A stretch of 12,500 nt of DNA from Eimeria necatrix (GCF_000499385.1 NW_013651709.1:777-13276), one strand, 5' to 3'; positions 1 to 9,487 are shown, numbered from the stretch's first letter. A program made the numbers and translations. Notes: a model not told the origin generated them from the sequence alone.

Positions 1-57
1 CGGGGGCCCCCGGGGGGCCCCCCGGGGGGGCCCCCCCCGCGGCGGGGGGGCCCCCCG
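1..57. repeat. G/C-only palindromic repeat at the left edge
   Basis: Alternating runs of five or more G and C, interrupted only by short GC steps, fill the first ~57 bases. In the gene frame they encode Gly/Pro/Ala. Related GGGGCCCC islands occur at 10605-10641, 11460-11600 and 12101-12122. Such runs are hard to sequence, so lengths here may be inexact. Confidence 0.85.
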
Positions 58-206
58 CGAGGGCCTCCGCGCGGACCTTCTCCGCCACTTCCTGCAGCAA
101 ACTCTTCACGGCCACGCTCTCCTCCAGGCAGGCCGCGCGGAAGCTCTCGGACTCCCGCACCAGCTCCGCCAGGAAGTCCTCGCTGCTGCTGCTGCTGCTG
201 CTGCTG

Positions 207-241
<35 letters not shown>

Positions 242-515
242 GGGGTCGCGGGCGGCGGGCGCGGCGAGGCCGGCGCCGAGGCGGCCGGAGAGCGGCGCGG
301 CGAGGTGGCGAGACAGCGCAGCAGCGTCGCTCGCAGCAGCAAGTGAGCGACGTGCTGCTGCTGCTGCTGCTTCGAACTTTTCTGCTGCTTTGCAAACAGC
401 CTTGAGCGAGCTGCTCTCCTCCACTGCAGCAAGATCGCGGCTGAGCTTCCCCAGCAGCCGCTCAGCCTCCGCGAGCTGCTGCTGCAGCTTGCGCAGCGCC
501 TCCCGCTGCTCCCCG

Positions 516-553
<38 letters not shown>

Positions 554-1466
554 GCGCTGCAGCAGCTTGGCCGTGAAGCGCAGCTCCATGAACTGCCAGC
601 CCAGAGTCACCAGCGAAGCCTCGCACTTGCGGAACTTGCTGAACTTGACGCTGCTGCTGATCTTGTCGGCAAACTGCTGCGCAAGGTCGAAGTAGTGCTG
701 CTGCAGCGCAGCAGTTTGCTGCATGTAGGCCAAGTTGCTGGCAGCACGGTCGAGCAGCTTGCTGAGGTCTCCACCGCGGCGGAACCTGCTGCTGCTGAGT
801 TCCTGCTGCGCTGCAGCAAAGCCCGCTCGTGCTGCAGCAAACAGATCTGCTGCGTGTTCGAAGCTGAACAGCAGCCGCAGCTCTGCTGCAGTCAAGTCGG
901 GGATCCTCTCGGTCAAGTTGCGGCCCTCGGGGTCGGGCTCGGGGCCCCACAGCTGCGGCAGCTCCCGCTGCTGCTGCTGCTGCTGCTGCTGCAGCTTCTC
1001 CCCCTGCTGCAGCGCCAGCCCCTGCAGCGCATGCAGCTGCTGCAGCGCCTCCTCCAGACTCTCCAGAGTCTCCTCCGAGGCCAAGCCCTCGGCCTCCGCC
1101 ATCACAGCCTTCTTCACTTTGGCCTGCAGGCTGTGCAGCAGCACTTGCGGCTCCAGGGCCTCCAGCACTTCCACCACGAGTTCTGCTGCAGGCAGCACTC
1201 TGTGGAGTTCCCGCAGCTTCGCGCGGACTGCTGCTGCTGCTGCGGGCTCCCGCGCGCCTTCTGCTGCTGCTGCTGCTGCTGCTGCGCCCACTGCGGGCGG
1301 CGCTGCTGCTGCTGCTGCTGCGCCCTCCGCCGCGCGGCCCCGCAGCAGCAGCCGCCGGCTCGCCAACACCCCTATGGCCAGCAGGTACAGCAGCGTCAGA
1401 GTCAGCTCGCGCTTCCTAATGGACTTCCGCGGCCCCGCTGCTGCCAGAGGGACCACTGGTCTCTTG

Positions 1467-1501
<35 letters not shown>

Positions 1502-1588
1502 TGGCTGCGGGGCCGCCGCCAGACCCGCGCCCTCCACGCCCACCGCCTCGCCCACCACCCCCTCTTCCCCCACAAAAGCCCGGGCCAT
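1..1588 (-). CDS. Predicted membrane-anchored, coiled-coil-rich protein with poly-Ala/Gln/Ser tracts (C-terminus outside window)
   Basis: The frame is stop-free from the ATG at 1588..1586 to the left edge (529 codons seen). An in-frame TAG at 1597..1595 lies just upstream, and the ATG has A at -3 and G at +4, so this start is credible. Residues 1-53 are Gly/Val/Ala-rich with Ala11 at 30-40. A basic patch (RKSIRKR, 54-60) precedes the hydrophobic run LTLTLLYLLAIGVLA (62-76), followed by RR: a probable signal anchor. After Ala-rich linkers, residues ~121-199 are Leu/Glu/Ala-rich and helical. Gln8 lies at 200-207 and a repeat-free core at ~214-346. Gln11 is at 347-357, then more heptad-like sequence, Ala11 (450-460), Ser8 (462-469) and a Gly/Pro/Ala-rich end. 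The other two minus frames contain stops, and in this frame the CAG tracts read as Gln, Ala and Ser, as in the neighbouring gene. I do not recognise the family; membrane location and coiled coil are inferred from composition. An additional spliced N-terminal exon is possible. Confidence 0.72.
183..240. repeat. (CTG)8-C-(CTG)11 tract
   Basis: Eight CTG units (183-206) are followed by one extra C and eleven more units (208-240). On the minus strand, in the coding frame, they read Ser8-Gly-Ala11. The single-base insertion inside the tract shifts which residue the same trinucleotide encodes while the frame stays open. Confidence 0.95.
518..550. repeat. (CTG)11 tract encoding Gln11 in the left gene
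   Basis: Eleven uninterrupted CTG units; the minus-strand coding frame reads CAG (Gln 347-357). Shorter tracts of the same kind lie at 968-991 (x8), 1261-1284 (x8), 1303-1320 (x6) and 1623-1649 (x9). An inverted-phase (CAG)10 lies at 1471-1500. Confidence 0.95.
1361..1405 (-). other. Predicted transmembrane helix (residues 62-76) of the left gene
   Basis: Fifteen uncharged, mostly aliphatic residues (LTLTLLYLLAIGVLA) are flanked by RKSIRKRE on the N side and SRRLLLRGR on the C side. It is the only clearly hydrophobic stretch in the visible part of the protein. About 61 residues precede it, so it would act as an internal signal anchor rather than a cleaved signal peptide. The segment is short, and extension through LLL at 80-82 is interrupted by two Arg. 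Confidence 0.6.
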
Positions 1589-1619
1589 CGTCTTCTACGG
1601 AGGCCCCCCAAAGCCTCGC

Positions 1620-1650
<31 letters not shown>

Positions 1651-1743
1651 AGCGCGGCGCGGCGGGGCCTTCGGCGGCGCGGTGTCCCGCAGGTGCAGCG
1701 GCAGCGCTGGAAGCAGCCACGCGAGCTGTGCCCCGCAAAGCCG

Positions 1744-1787
1744 CTTCGGGCAGTCAAAAAAGCAAAAGTTAGTCAAAGAAAACTCAC
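1744..1787 (-). other. Candidate spliceosomal intron in the 5' leader of the left gene
   Basis: Read on the minus strand, a GTGAGT donor begins at 1787. It is followed by a T-rich stretch containing GACTAAC (branch-like CTAAC at 1772..1768), a second T-rich run, and an AG acceptor ending at 1744, about 24 nt past the branch A. A second AG at 1727..1726 would make a 62-nt intron. The 44-nt length is short but the signal order is textbook. No simple joining of upstream coding frames through this intron reaches the reading frame of the 1588 start, so a 5'-UTR intron is the simplest reading. Confidence 0.45.
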
Positions 1788-2191
1788 GAAAAAACTTTAT
1801 TCAACTCCGACGCGCTCCGAAACGCCGCAGCTCGCACCATCTCACCCAACCTCCAGCAACAGCTCAATCCCAGCCCCACGCGATCCAGCACAACTGCAGC
1901 AACTGCAGCGCTCGCTCTTTCGCGCGCAGCAAACGCCCGCCTCTTTCTAAGAAGTCCGCACTCAAAAACAAACCCCGAACTCGCAATGTTTGCAATTTTA
2001 AACTCCAATCCGAGTGTGACTACTGCTGGCAGCCGCGGCAGAGTGACTAGTGACTCCGCTGTCCCAGCAGGCGCCGCGCACAATGGCCACTGCGTACGTA
2101 CCGCGCGTCTTCCCGCGCGAAACAATTTTTCATTGCAACTCGCCACAAACAATTCCCAAACTCCGCAGTTTAGCGGCGCTGCTCTTTGCAC
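1788..2191 (-). other. Possible first exon or leader of the left gene; open 135-codon frame of doubtful coding status
   Basis: A minus-strand frame opens with ATG at 2191 and stays open until the TGA at 1786..1784, which overlaps the candidate donor. If translated and spliced at 1744 it would continue in a Gln-tract frame ending at 1416, not in the frame of the 1588 protein. The segment has a few coding-like Ala/Arg-rich stretches near 1880-1930 but no domain. It is most likely transcribed leader; a short upstream coding exon cannot be excluded. Confidence 0.2.
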
Positions 2192-2557
2192 AAAATTTGC
2201 AGTCCAACGAGGGGTTATAGTAGGCCTCTACCGGTCCACTCCGGTGACAGGCTCAATGGCGAATTACCAGCGTCGCAGGCCGCTGGGCTTTCTGCAGCCA
2301 AGACGGGGCTGAGGCACTTGGCTCTTTCGCGCTTTGCTCAGCTTTTAATGGCGCTTCGAGAAGGAAACTTTTAAAGTTTGTAGCTCGAAACTGCAGCGAG
2401 CGACGGCCGTAGACGCCGCGCCAGAGTCCGGACTTTGCCCGCTTCGGACCCTCACACTGCGCCGATTAGCCCCGTGAGACACTAGAAATCAGGCCATCAG
2501 CCCGCCCATTTCAAATTAATTCGTCTCGGGAAACTTGTCGCTAGCCCATAAGCCAGA

Positions 2558-2579
2558 GCTGCGCGGAAATCCGCGCAGC
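2558..2579. other. GC-rich hairpin, 9-bp perfect stem, 4-nt loop
   Basis: GCTGCGCGG (2558-2566), loop AAAT, then CCGCGCAGC (2571-2579). The stem is perfect and GC-rich in an AT-richer surround, about 970 bp upstream of the start codon of the left gene. It could fold on either strand's RNA. There is no T-run beside it and no known RNA family was recognised. Confidence 0.7.
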
Positions 2580-3567
2580 CCGGGGCTCCGAAGGGAGGTG
2601 CAACGAAGGGCTCTGAGGCAATTTCCAGCCTCCCTGGCTGCTGCCCGTACCGCTTTCTACCAGCAATTAGCACTTTCATGTTTGCAAGTCAACACAGAGA
2701 GCCCTCTAGGCAGCGTCTAAGGCACTAGCCCACGCGGGTCGCCCCCATACTTCGGCTTAGTGCCACTTTGACGGCACGGGGCAGTGACCTCTGTGCAATT
2801 TCTTTCCAGATATTTCCTCCAAAAATGCCGCCTTGCCAAGTTTGACCACTTTGAACTCCTAAGGCGGCAAGCTAAGCCGTGCCTGCAGGGCGGGGTGAGC
2901 ACGACTTCAGCTGCAAGTGTGGAAATCAGCAACTCAAGCGGGACTTTTCTAGCAGCTGTGGGCATTTTACATGTCTATTCTCATAAATAAATGTAAATGA
3001 ATGTGAAAAGAACTCGAAAGCAACTACATAAGTTCATTTCGACACTGCACCAGTTAGATCTCCACTGTTTCACTCAGCCCATTCGCGCTAAGGGAAACAG
3101 AAGCCTTGGGCTGCTTGAGGTGCAACTTGCTGCGCTGGAACACCCAGAATAAAGTAATATGCTTTCAATGCAAGATAATGTTTGAGTCCCACGCTTAAGC
3201 GAAAGCACTAACTTTCTATGCCCCAGCAAGGCAACACGACAGCGGCACTCAGTGGCTTTTCCCCTTCTTTGAGTGACCAAAGGCCGCGCACCTCAGCAGA
3301 AAAATCCGAAACAAGTTTGTGTAGGGATTGAGGGCTGTTTAGGCGTGGAAAGAAGTCCCGGGGTCGCAACTGCAGTCATGATCCTTCCCCAGTTGAAACA
3401 ATTCAACTATTCACAACTCCCAAAACAGTAGCCTGCTGCAATACCCCGTGACCTTCCCTACGAAGGAACTTTCTGATAGACCTGGTGTTCAGAAATGGCC
3501 CATTTCAAATCCATAAGCTTCCTTGGCTCCTTCTTTTCTAGCAATGCATGCAGGTAGATATCCCCAG

Positions 3568-3608
3568 CTGGCTGTTCTGCCACCATGCATAGCTAGCAGA
3601 GCAGCCAG
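3568..3608. other. 12-bp hairpin with 17-nt loop
   Basis: CTGGCTGTTCTG (3568-3579) pairs with CAGAGCAGCCAG (3597-3608), with one T/G wobble on the plus strand. The loop contains ATGCAT. The function is unknown. Confidence 0.6.
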
Positions 3609-4480
3609 TATGAACAGGGCAGCAGCTAGAAGGGTTTATTTATTGCAGAAAGCTCTTGTGGCACTGGCTATGCTGCGTGGCTCTTCTTCTAGATGGCAGT
3701 AAGCCACTGCAGCTGCGCTGTGTACAGCAAGAAAAAACGGGAAATAAAAAGAGCTTCCACGGGCTAGCTTTTCTGGGGCATTTGGCTCGCAGAAAAGACG
3801 ATTAAAAGCGCACAGTAAGTACTGTCAGCCTTTAAAAGTGAATTAATATTAGCCAGCATCCTGATTGCTAGTATAACCGGACGCGCGGGACTGAACTTGG
3901 CGCTGGATTTGTGAAGCTCGTGTCTGCTTCTGTCGCCTAAACTTATGAAAGCGTCTTGCTTGCCGCAAGAATTTACAAGGCCTTTTGAAATAAAACTCCA
4001 GTTGCTTCTTTTGCACTGTGCGCAGCAGCCAGCCTGCATTCAATCTGGCACAGAGCTCTAAAGCTTTTTTCTTTTTCGGTCAGCCCCCGAAAGCAGAGGG
4101 AAAACAGTTCCTTCACCTGCAGCATTGCGCACTAAAACTCTTTTGCGAAAGAATTTAAATGCTTTCCACCTTGGCAGTTTGAGGAGAAATAGCCAATCCA
4201 TACTTTTATGTGCATGTGAAAGGGGAAACAGCCCACGAACCCGACCCCACTTTCTTGCGCATTTTGGGCTAAGTGCTACTGCTCTTAAGCCCAATAAACA
4301 CATGACACTGTGGTCATTTTCGAGCCAGTGATGCCACCTAGTGGAAATGTATATAAAATAAGGGACTAATAAAGCTTTAGGCGTTTCAATTAACAGTTTC
4401 CGTCTTCCCGTCACTTCCATTGCGGTGGAGGGAAGTGCCCCAGCGGCCACCATTAGCAACGACGAAATGATGTTCTCCAA

Positions 4481-4504
4481 TTTGAAGATAACTTTATCTT
4501 CAAA
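4481..4504. other. 10-bp perfect inverted repeat with 4-nt loop
   Basis: TTTGAAGATA (4481-4490), loop ACTT, then TATCTTCAAA (4495-4504). The same ten bases recur at 5503-5512 without the second arm. Confidence 0.7.
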
Positions 4505-4516
4505 AGACTCATTTGG

Positions 4517-4574
4517 GTAGCTCTTAAGGATATATTCTAGGAGCTACAGCGGGCAAAGCCTGAGGTTCAATTCT
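4517..4574 (+). other. tRNA-like / SINE-like patch (weak)
   Basis: GTAGCTC (4517-4523) pairs with GAGCTAC (4541-4547) like an enlarged D arm, and GGTTCAATTC (4564-4573) matches the pol III B-box/T-loop pattern. The presumed D loop is 17 nt, too long. The T stem has a mismatch and no acceptor stem was found, so this is not a functional tRNA. It may be a decayed tRNA-derived element or chance. Confidence 0.2.
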
Positions 4575-5618
4575 GCACAGCTAGGGCCTATAAATGAAAA
4601 ATTCGACAAACGCAATGCGCCAAAATGCCTCATATTAACTTAAATAGCTGAGCATAAGCTTTGCATTTTAGGATTCCTTCTGGAGTTTCTGAATGCTTTC
4701 TGCTGCAGATTCACAGAAGCAAAACAAACTTCAGCTCGAGCCGGAAAGCAGAGAAATTGGTTTTCCAGCTCAAGAGCTCTGCAGCAACAAAAGCTCTAAA
4801 ACGATTCTGCTTTATTGGCCTCTTTCTAACATTATTCCCATCTTTGTTGAACTACATGTTCTTGAGACTGTGCTGCTCCACTGCTGGTAGTTGGCGAAGT
4901 CTGGGGCACTTTTTCATGCAGTCTGAGGCATTTGAGTGGCCACTAAGACTCGCCATTCTAGAAGTCTAGTTCTGGCCTTTCTTTGCGCGATAATTTGCAA
5001 GTGAAAGGCCGAGTTGGGCCATTTGGAATGCTTTTTGGAAACAAGACAGAAAAGAGTCCAGAAATGAATTCATTCTGGCTTAGGCTGGGCATGAAGTAAG
5101 TAAAAGCCAAGACGGAAGGCTGGAGGAAAAAGCAATTTATGTTGAGAAAGACAATTACAAGTAGAAAAGCATAATTGCAGGAAGAACAAGAATGCCGGAG
5201 AAATGCAATAGACGAGTGGCAGGCAAGAAAATGCAAAACTTGAAGATGGAAGGACATTTACACTGCAGCAAGTCGCTTTATTGGCTCCAGTATTGTTAAA
5301 TTATCTTTTCTGAAAAATAAAAAGACAAGATTGAAGGTGAATAACTAACAAGACCAGCTCCAACTAAAGTATAGATGTTTTCCTGGGGTATCAGCTACAC
5401 CAAGTGCACCTTTAGAAACCCCAATGCTGCTTTTACGTGAGGCTAATGCCTTCCATCTTTAACTTTTCTACGGAATAAAAACAAACAAATTTTTCTCCAC
5501 CATTTGAAGATATAAATATCCCACTAGGAGCTGCAGTGGGCTTTCTTGCGTGTGCAGAAAGCTTTCAGAACTTCGAAAAAAGTGGGAAAAGACCCGCAAA
5601 AGATGGAAAAGAAAGGAA

Positions 5619-5778
5619 TGGAAATGACAGAAAAACACAGAAAAGAAAGAAATGACTAAAAACCAGAAAGAAAGAAAGAAAGAAGTAAAGACTCTTACAG
5701 TGGAAACGACAGAAAAACACAGAAAAGAAAGAAATGACTAAAAACCAGAAAGAAAGAAAGAAGTAAAGACTCCTACAG
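5619..5778. repeat. Tandem duplication of an 82/78-bp purine-rich unit
   Basis: Copy 1 (5619-5700) and copy 2 (5701-5778) are adjacent. They differ by one AAAG unit in an internal (AAAG)n run and by two substitutions (T/C near position 7, T/C in the CTC/CTT TACAG end). The plus strand is strongly A/G-rich. Near identity indicates a recent duplication. No coding potential was seen. Confidence 0.93.
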
Positions 5779-6166
5779 TTTCCCTGGAACCCAGGAAAGC
5801 CTGCATGAAGCTTTAAGACTGTGAAAAGCCACTGCCAGACAGAAAGCAGCAAAAGATAAACTTGGTTTCTTTTTTTCGGATTTACTGCAAAGACTTTTTG
5901 CCATCTCTATTGCCATAAGGAGCCTTTCTGTTGATGGCTGAGGCAAAGAAATGAGAAATGTGATCAAATGGAATTATAAAGAGCTCTAAATGGACAAAAG
6001 CACTTAATCAGAATCAGATAAACCTTCAAGAAAAAACTTGTCTTTAAAAGAAGGCATTTGTTTTTTGCAACAAGTTGGATCCTCAAAGGCAGTCCATGCG
6101 GACTTGGTACTTTTCAACAAAGACTCTGGAGCCCCGAAGCAGACTTTTGCTGGGAAAGCAGCACTT

Positions 6167-6186
6167 AAAGACCCCAAAGGGTCTTT
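6167..6186 (-). other. 8-bp hairpin in the probable 3' UTR of gene 2
   Basis: AAAGACCC (6167-6174), loop CAAA, then GGGTCTTT (6179-6186): a perfect stem lying 276-295 nt past the stop codon of gene 2. In the gene 2 transcript the loop reads TTTG. It could mark the mRNA end or be incidental; this is not a bacterial-type terminator. Confidence 0.5.
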
Positions 6187-6204
6187 TTAATTAATGCTTT
6201 ACAA

Positions 6205-6210
6205 TTTATT
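6205..6210 (-). promoter_or_regulatory. Possible polyadenylation hexamer for gene 2
   Basis: The minus strand reads AATAAA about 255 nt downstream of the gene 2 stop. Apicomplexan polyadenylation signals are poorly conserved and other AATAAA copies occur in this AT-rich DNA, so this is only a candidate. Confidence 0.2.
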
Positions 6211-6326
6211 TACGATTTAAGGAAATAGAAAGCATTATAAAGCCCAGTTGGGGCCTCAGCAAAGACAAATCCTCTGGAAATGCAGAAAAGAAGTGCCAGG
6301 CAGCGCGAAGCGAAAGCAGTTGACTC

Positions 6327-6345
6327 AAACCCTAATTTAGGGTTT
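6327..6345. repeat. Telomere-unit palindrome
   Basis: AAACCCTAA (6327-6335), a single T, then TTAGGGTTT (6337-6345): two TTTAGGG-type telomere units in inverted orientation, a perfect 9-bp inverted repeat. It lies about 117-135 nt past the stop codon of gene 2. Confidence 0.8.
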
Positions 6346-6461
6346 ACTAAGAAGCCGCTGCTTTGTAAATAAACCCTTTTGGGGCCTCTTGAAGGCAAAC
6401 TAAGCTGCTATTTAAAAGAAAGCTTTCCAGGCTGGCATTTGTGCAAAATGCAGCCAACTCT

Positions 6462-7379
6462 TCAGCAGCAAACGCATGCACATTTGCTGCTGGCTGCTTC
6501 CTCCCCTTTGGGGCAGCAGCAGCTTTTGTCCTGCTTTGCTGCAGCAGCTGTTGCTGCTGCTTCGAAAGGCGAAGGGACAAACGGCAGCTGCTGCACGCTG
6601 GTCGTCTCCGGTGCTCTGTAGGCTGCAGCAAAGTCTTGATGCGGTGCTGCTGCTGCTGCTGCTGCGGCTGCTGCTGCTGCTGCTTCCGTTGGGTATTGGC
6701 TGCCAGCAGCAAAATAACACCATTCTTGAGGCAGCTCCTGCCGTGCCTGCATTAGCTGCTGCTGCAGCCACACTTCTTCCAGAGGGTGAGGAACATTTGT
6801 GAGCAGCGAGTCCTGCTGCAGCTCCTGCTGCTGCAGATCCTGCTGCTGCAGCTCCTGCTGCTGCAGCTCCTGCTGCTGCAGCTCCTGCATTTGCTTCTGC
6901 GGCTGCTGCAGGAGTTCTTCAGGGACTGAGTACGACAGCTGCCACAGGGGGGCCTCCACTGAACTTTTTGCTGCTGCTTCAGAAGCACTAGCAGCAGCAG
7001 CAGCAGCAGCAGCAGCTCCTGCTGCTGCTGCTTGCGGCAATTCATATAGCTCGTAGGGCACGGCCATTTGAGGAAGAGCGCATTCTTGTTGGCGCTGCGC
7101 TATCAGCTCGCACTGCTGCTGCTGATACTGCTGCTGCTGCTGATACTGCTGCTGCTGCTGCTGGTAGTGCTGCTGCGGCTGGTACTGCTGCGGCTCCTGC
7201 TGCTGCTGCTGCTGCTGCTGCAGCAGGTATTCCTCCAGGGCCTGCCTCACCAGCAGCTGATCCTCCAATGGCAGCGCCTCAAGAGGCACCGGCTCTGCTT
7301 CTATAAAGTCGGTCTCAGCTGGCTGCAGCAGCTGGCCAGGAAGCAGCTGTTCTTCGGGGGCCCCTATGAAGTAGGCTTC

Positions 7380-7419
<40 letters not shown>

Positions 7420-7563
7420 GTGCACTCAGACGCCTCCGCCGGAGTTGCTTCCCTGCTGCTTATTTTGTAGGTTTCGAGCCGCAGAGATCTGCTGCTGCTC
7501 TGCAGCGACGCAGTTTGCTGCGCTGCGCAGCAGGAAGAAGAGCTCCTCGCGCTCTGCTGCTGC

Positions 7564-7599
<36 letters not shown>

Positions 7600-8148
7600 A
7601 GCTCCGGCTCCTCCGGGACCACGTCAAATATGCTGATTGAAATGGGCTGAGGCACTGGGGCCTCTAAGGCGCGGCTGCTTTCGCTCAGGAGGAATTGCTC
7701 TTGCTGCGGCTGCTGCTGCTGCTGCTGCTCCGCTTGCTGCTGCAGCTGCTGCTGCTGCTGCTGCTTTGCTGATGACGGGGCCTCAGAAGCTTGGCGAGGC
7801 AGACAAGAAGCACTAACGGAGAACCAGCACTCAGCATATTTTGCTGCAGCAGGAACTTTTTTGTGGGGTCCATCAGCTCCGGGGAGCTGCTCCTCTGGGG
7901 CTGTAGCTGCTGCCTGGCTGCAGCAGCTGCTGCTGCTGCTGCAGCGCTGGTGCCACCTTGCGGAGGCGCAGTCGTCTGGCTGTTTTGCTGCTTCTCTCTT
8001 CTCTGTTTCTGTCTCAATCTGCTGCTCGTCTGCTGCAGCAGCAGCAGAGTTTTCTCGGGCTGTGTCTTCGCGCTGCGAAGCAGAGACGCCTCTGCTGCTG
8101 CCCTCAGCCGCTGCCGCTGCTGCAGCCGCTGCTTCGGCTTCCGCAGCC

Positions 8149-8181
<33 letters not shown>

Positions 8182-9122
8182 CGTTCTCTCCGCGCTGCTA
8201 CCCTTGCCCGCGCCCTAGCTGCTGTTTGCTGCGAGCAAATAGAAAGGCCAGAAGTGGCAGGCAGCTCCTGCAGCGCAGCAGCAGATCTTGCTGATGCTGC
8301 TGGGGAAGTCTGCAGAGAAGCTGCTGCAGCAGGGGCCGCTGCATCTGGCTGCTGCAGCGGCTGCTGCAGCGGCTGCTGCAGCGGCTGCTGCAGCAGCAGC
8401 CTCTCCAGGCGGAGCTGGAGCTCCTCCTGCTGCTGTTGGAGCTGCTGCTGCGTCTCGCCCCGCTGCTGCTGCTGCTGCTGCTGCTGCTGCAGCTGCTGCT
8501 GCTGCTGGCGCAGCGACCTGTACTCGAAGTTGAGCGTGACGGCGCTCTGCAAAGAACTCCCCGAAGCCTCGCGCAGCAAACAAGTCTTCTGGAGAGTTTG
8601 GGAAAAAGACTGGGGAGGTTTGGAATAATGAAAAGTGTTTTTGAAGAATCTTTTTCGGAAAAGTTCAGTGTGCTCAGGTGTATGTACAGCTGGCCGGAAA
8701 GCCACCAGCCGCCGCCTCTCCCCGTCTTTTTTGAATTGCGTCTGCAGCACGACGAAGCGCAGCGGTTCTGCTTCTGCTGCTTCCTCTGCTGCTGCGCTGC
8801 TGCAGCGGGAAGCAGCAGCAGCAGCAGCAGCAGCGCTCCAAGCAGCTCTTTTCAGGATCCGCAGCTTCACGGGAACCACTGGGCTGCTGCTGCTGCTCTC
8901 CAGCAGCTGCTGCACCCTCTGCGGCCTCCGCACTTCGCACGCAACTACTTCTTCTGCTGCTTCTTCTTCTGCTGCTGCTGCTGCTGCTGCTGCTTCCTCT
9001 TCCTCCTCCTCCTCTGCTGCTGCTGCTGCTGCTGCTGCTGCTTCCGTCTGCGCCGCCTTGCCCCGTGAAAACCACCCAGACACCAGGCTCAGAAGGCCTC
9101 CCCCTGCTTCTTGCTGCTCCCC

Positions 9123-9159
<37 letters not shown>

Positions 9160-9387
9160 TCGGCTTCCTGCTGCTGCGCCTCCCGCTGCTGCTCGCCTGC
9201 TGCTGCAGCCACAGAAGCAGAGCGGGAGCCGCAGCAAGCGCATATTGCCACAGAAGGCTTCTCAATTGCTGCTTGCAGAACTTCAGTCTTTTGCTGCTCC
9301 GAAGATCCGCAGCAAATGCAATAAAAGCGATCTCTCGAGGAGCAGCAAGCCAAGAAGCCCTTGCCCTGCGCTTCCTCCGACTCTTCT

Positions 9388-9437
<50 letters not shown>

Positions 9438-9487
9438 TTGCTGCTCCTGGAGCAATTGCCCATTTTGCTGAGAGTCGGGAGTCCACC

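Larger units (their letters stand above)
1589..6461. other. Intergenic region, 4.9 kb, no convincing protein gene
   Basis: All open frames in the repeat-poor part are at most 140 codons, none shows a recognisable domain, and they overlap on both strands. Base composition is visibly AT-richer than in the genes and CAG tracts of five or more units are absent beyond ~1650. It must contain the promoter and 5' leader of the left gene (low-coordinate end) and the 3' UTR and polyadenylation site of gene 2 (high-coordinate end). I found no convincing tRNA, rRNA or snRNA. Hairpins, a tandem duplication and a telomere-unit palindrome are listed separately. Confidence 0.6.

Noticed and set aside
106..950. 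Short minus-strand frames at 106-432, 462-950 and 607-840
   Set aside because: They are alternative frames of the DNA whose open frame is 1588 to the left edge, and each is ended by internal stops.
1402..1776. Minus-strand frames at 1402-1776 and 1416-1757 as separate genes
   Set aside because: They overlap the start of the left gene and run into Leu or Cys homopolymers. They span the candidate intron and have no domain.
515..2050. 511-codon plus-strand frame (with a 345-codon companion at 735-1772)
   Set aside because: Composition is only Leu/Cys/Ala/Arg from antisense repeats. The minus-strand frame over the same DNA gives a protein with a membrane helix and coiled coil.
4517..4590. A functional tRNA gene
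   Set aside because: The D loop is too long, the T stem has a mismatch and no 7-bp acceptor stem could be found.
4661..5257. Frames of 99-102 codons at 4661-4969 (+) and 4958-5257 (-)
   Set aside because: The length is within chance expectation for this composition, and there is no motif, no repeat bias and no conserved-looking segment.
5565..5852. 95-codon Phe/Leu-rich minus frame
   Set aside because: It is produced by the AAAG-rich tandem duplication read on the opposite strand.
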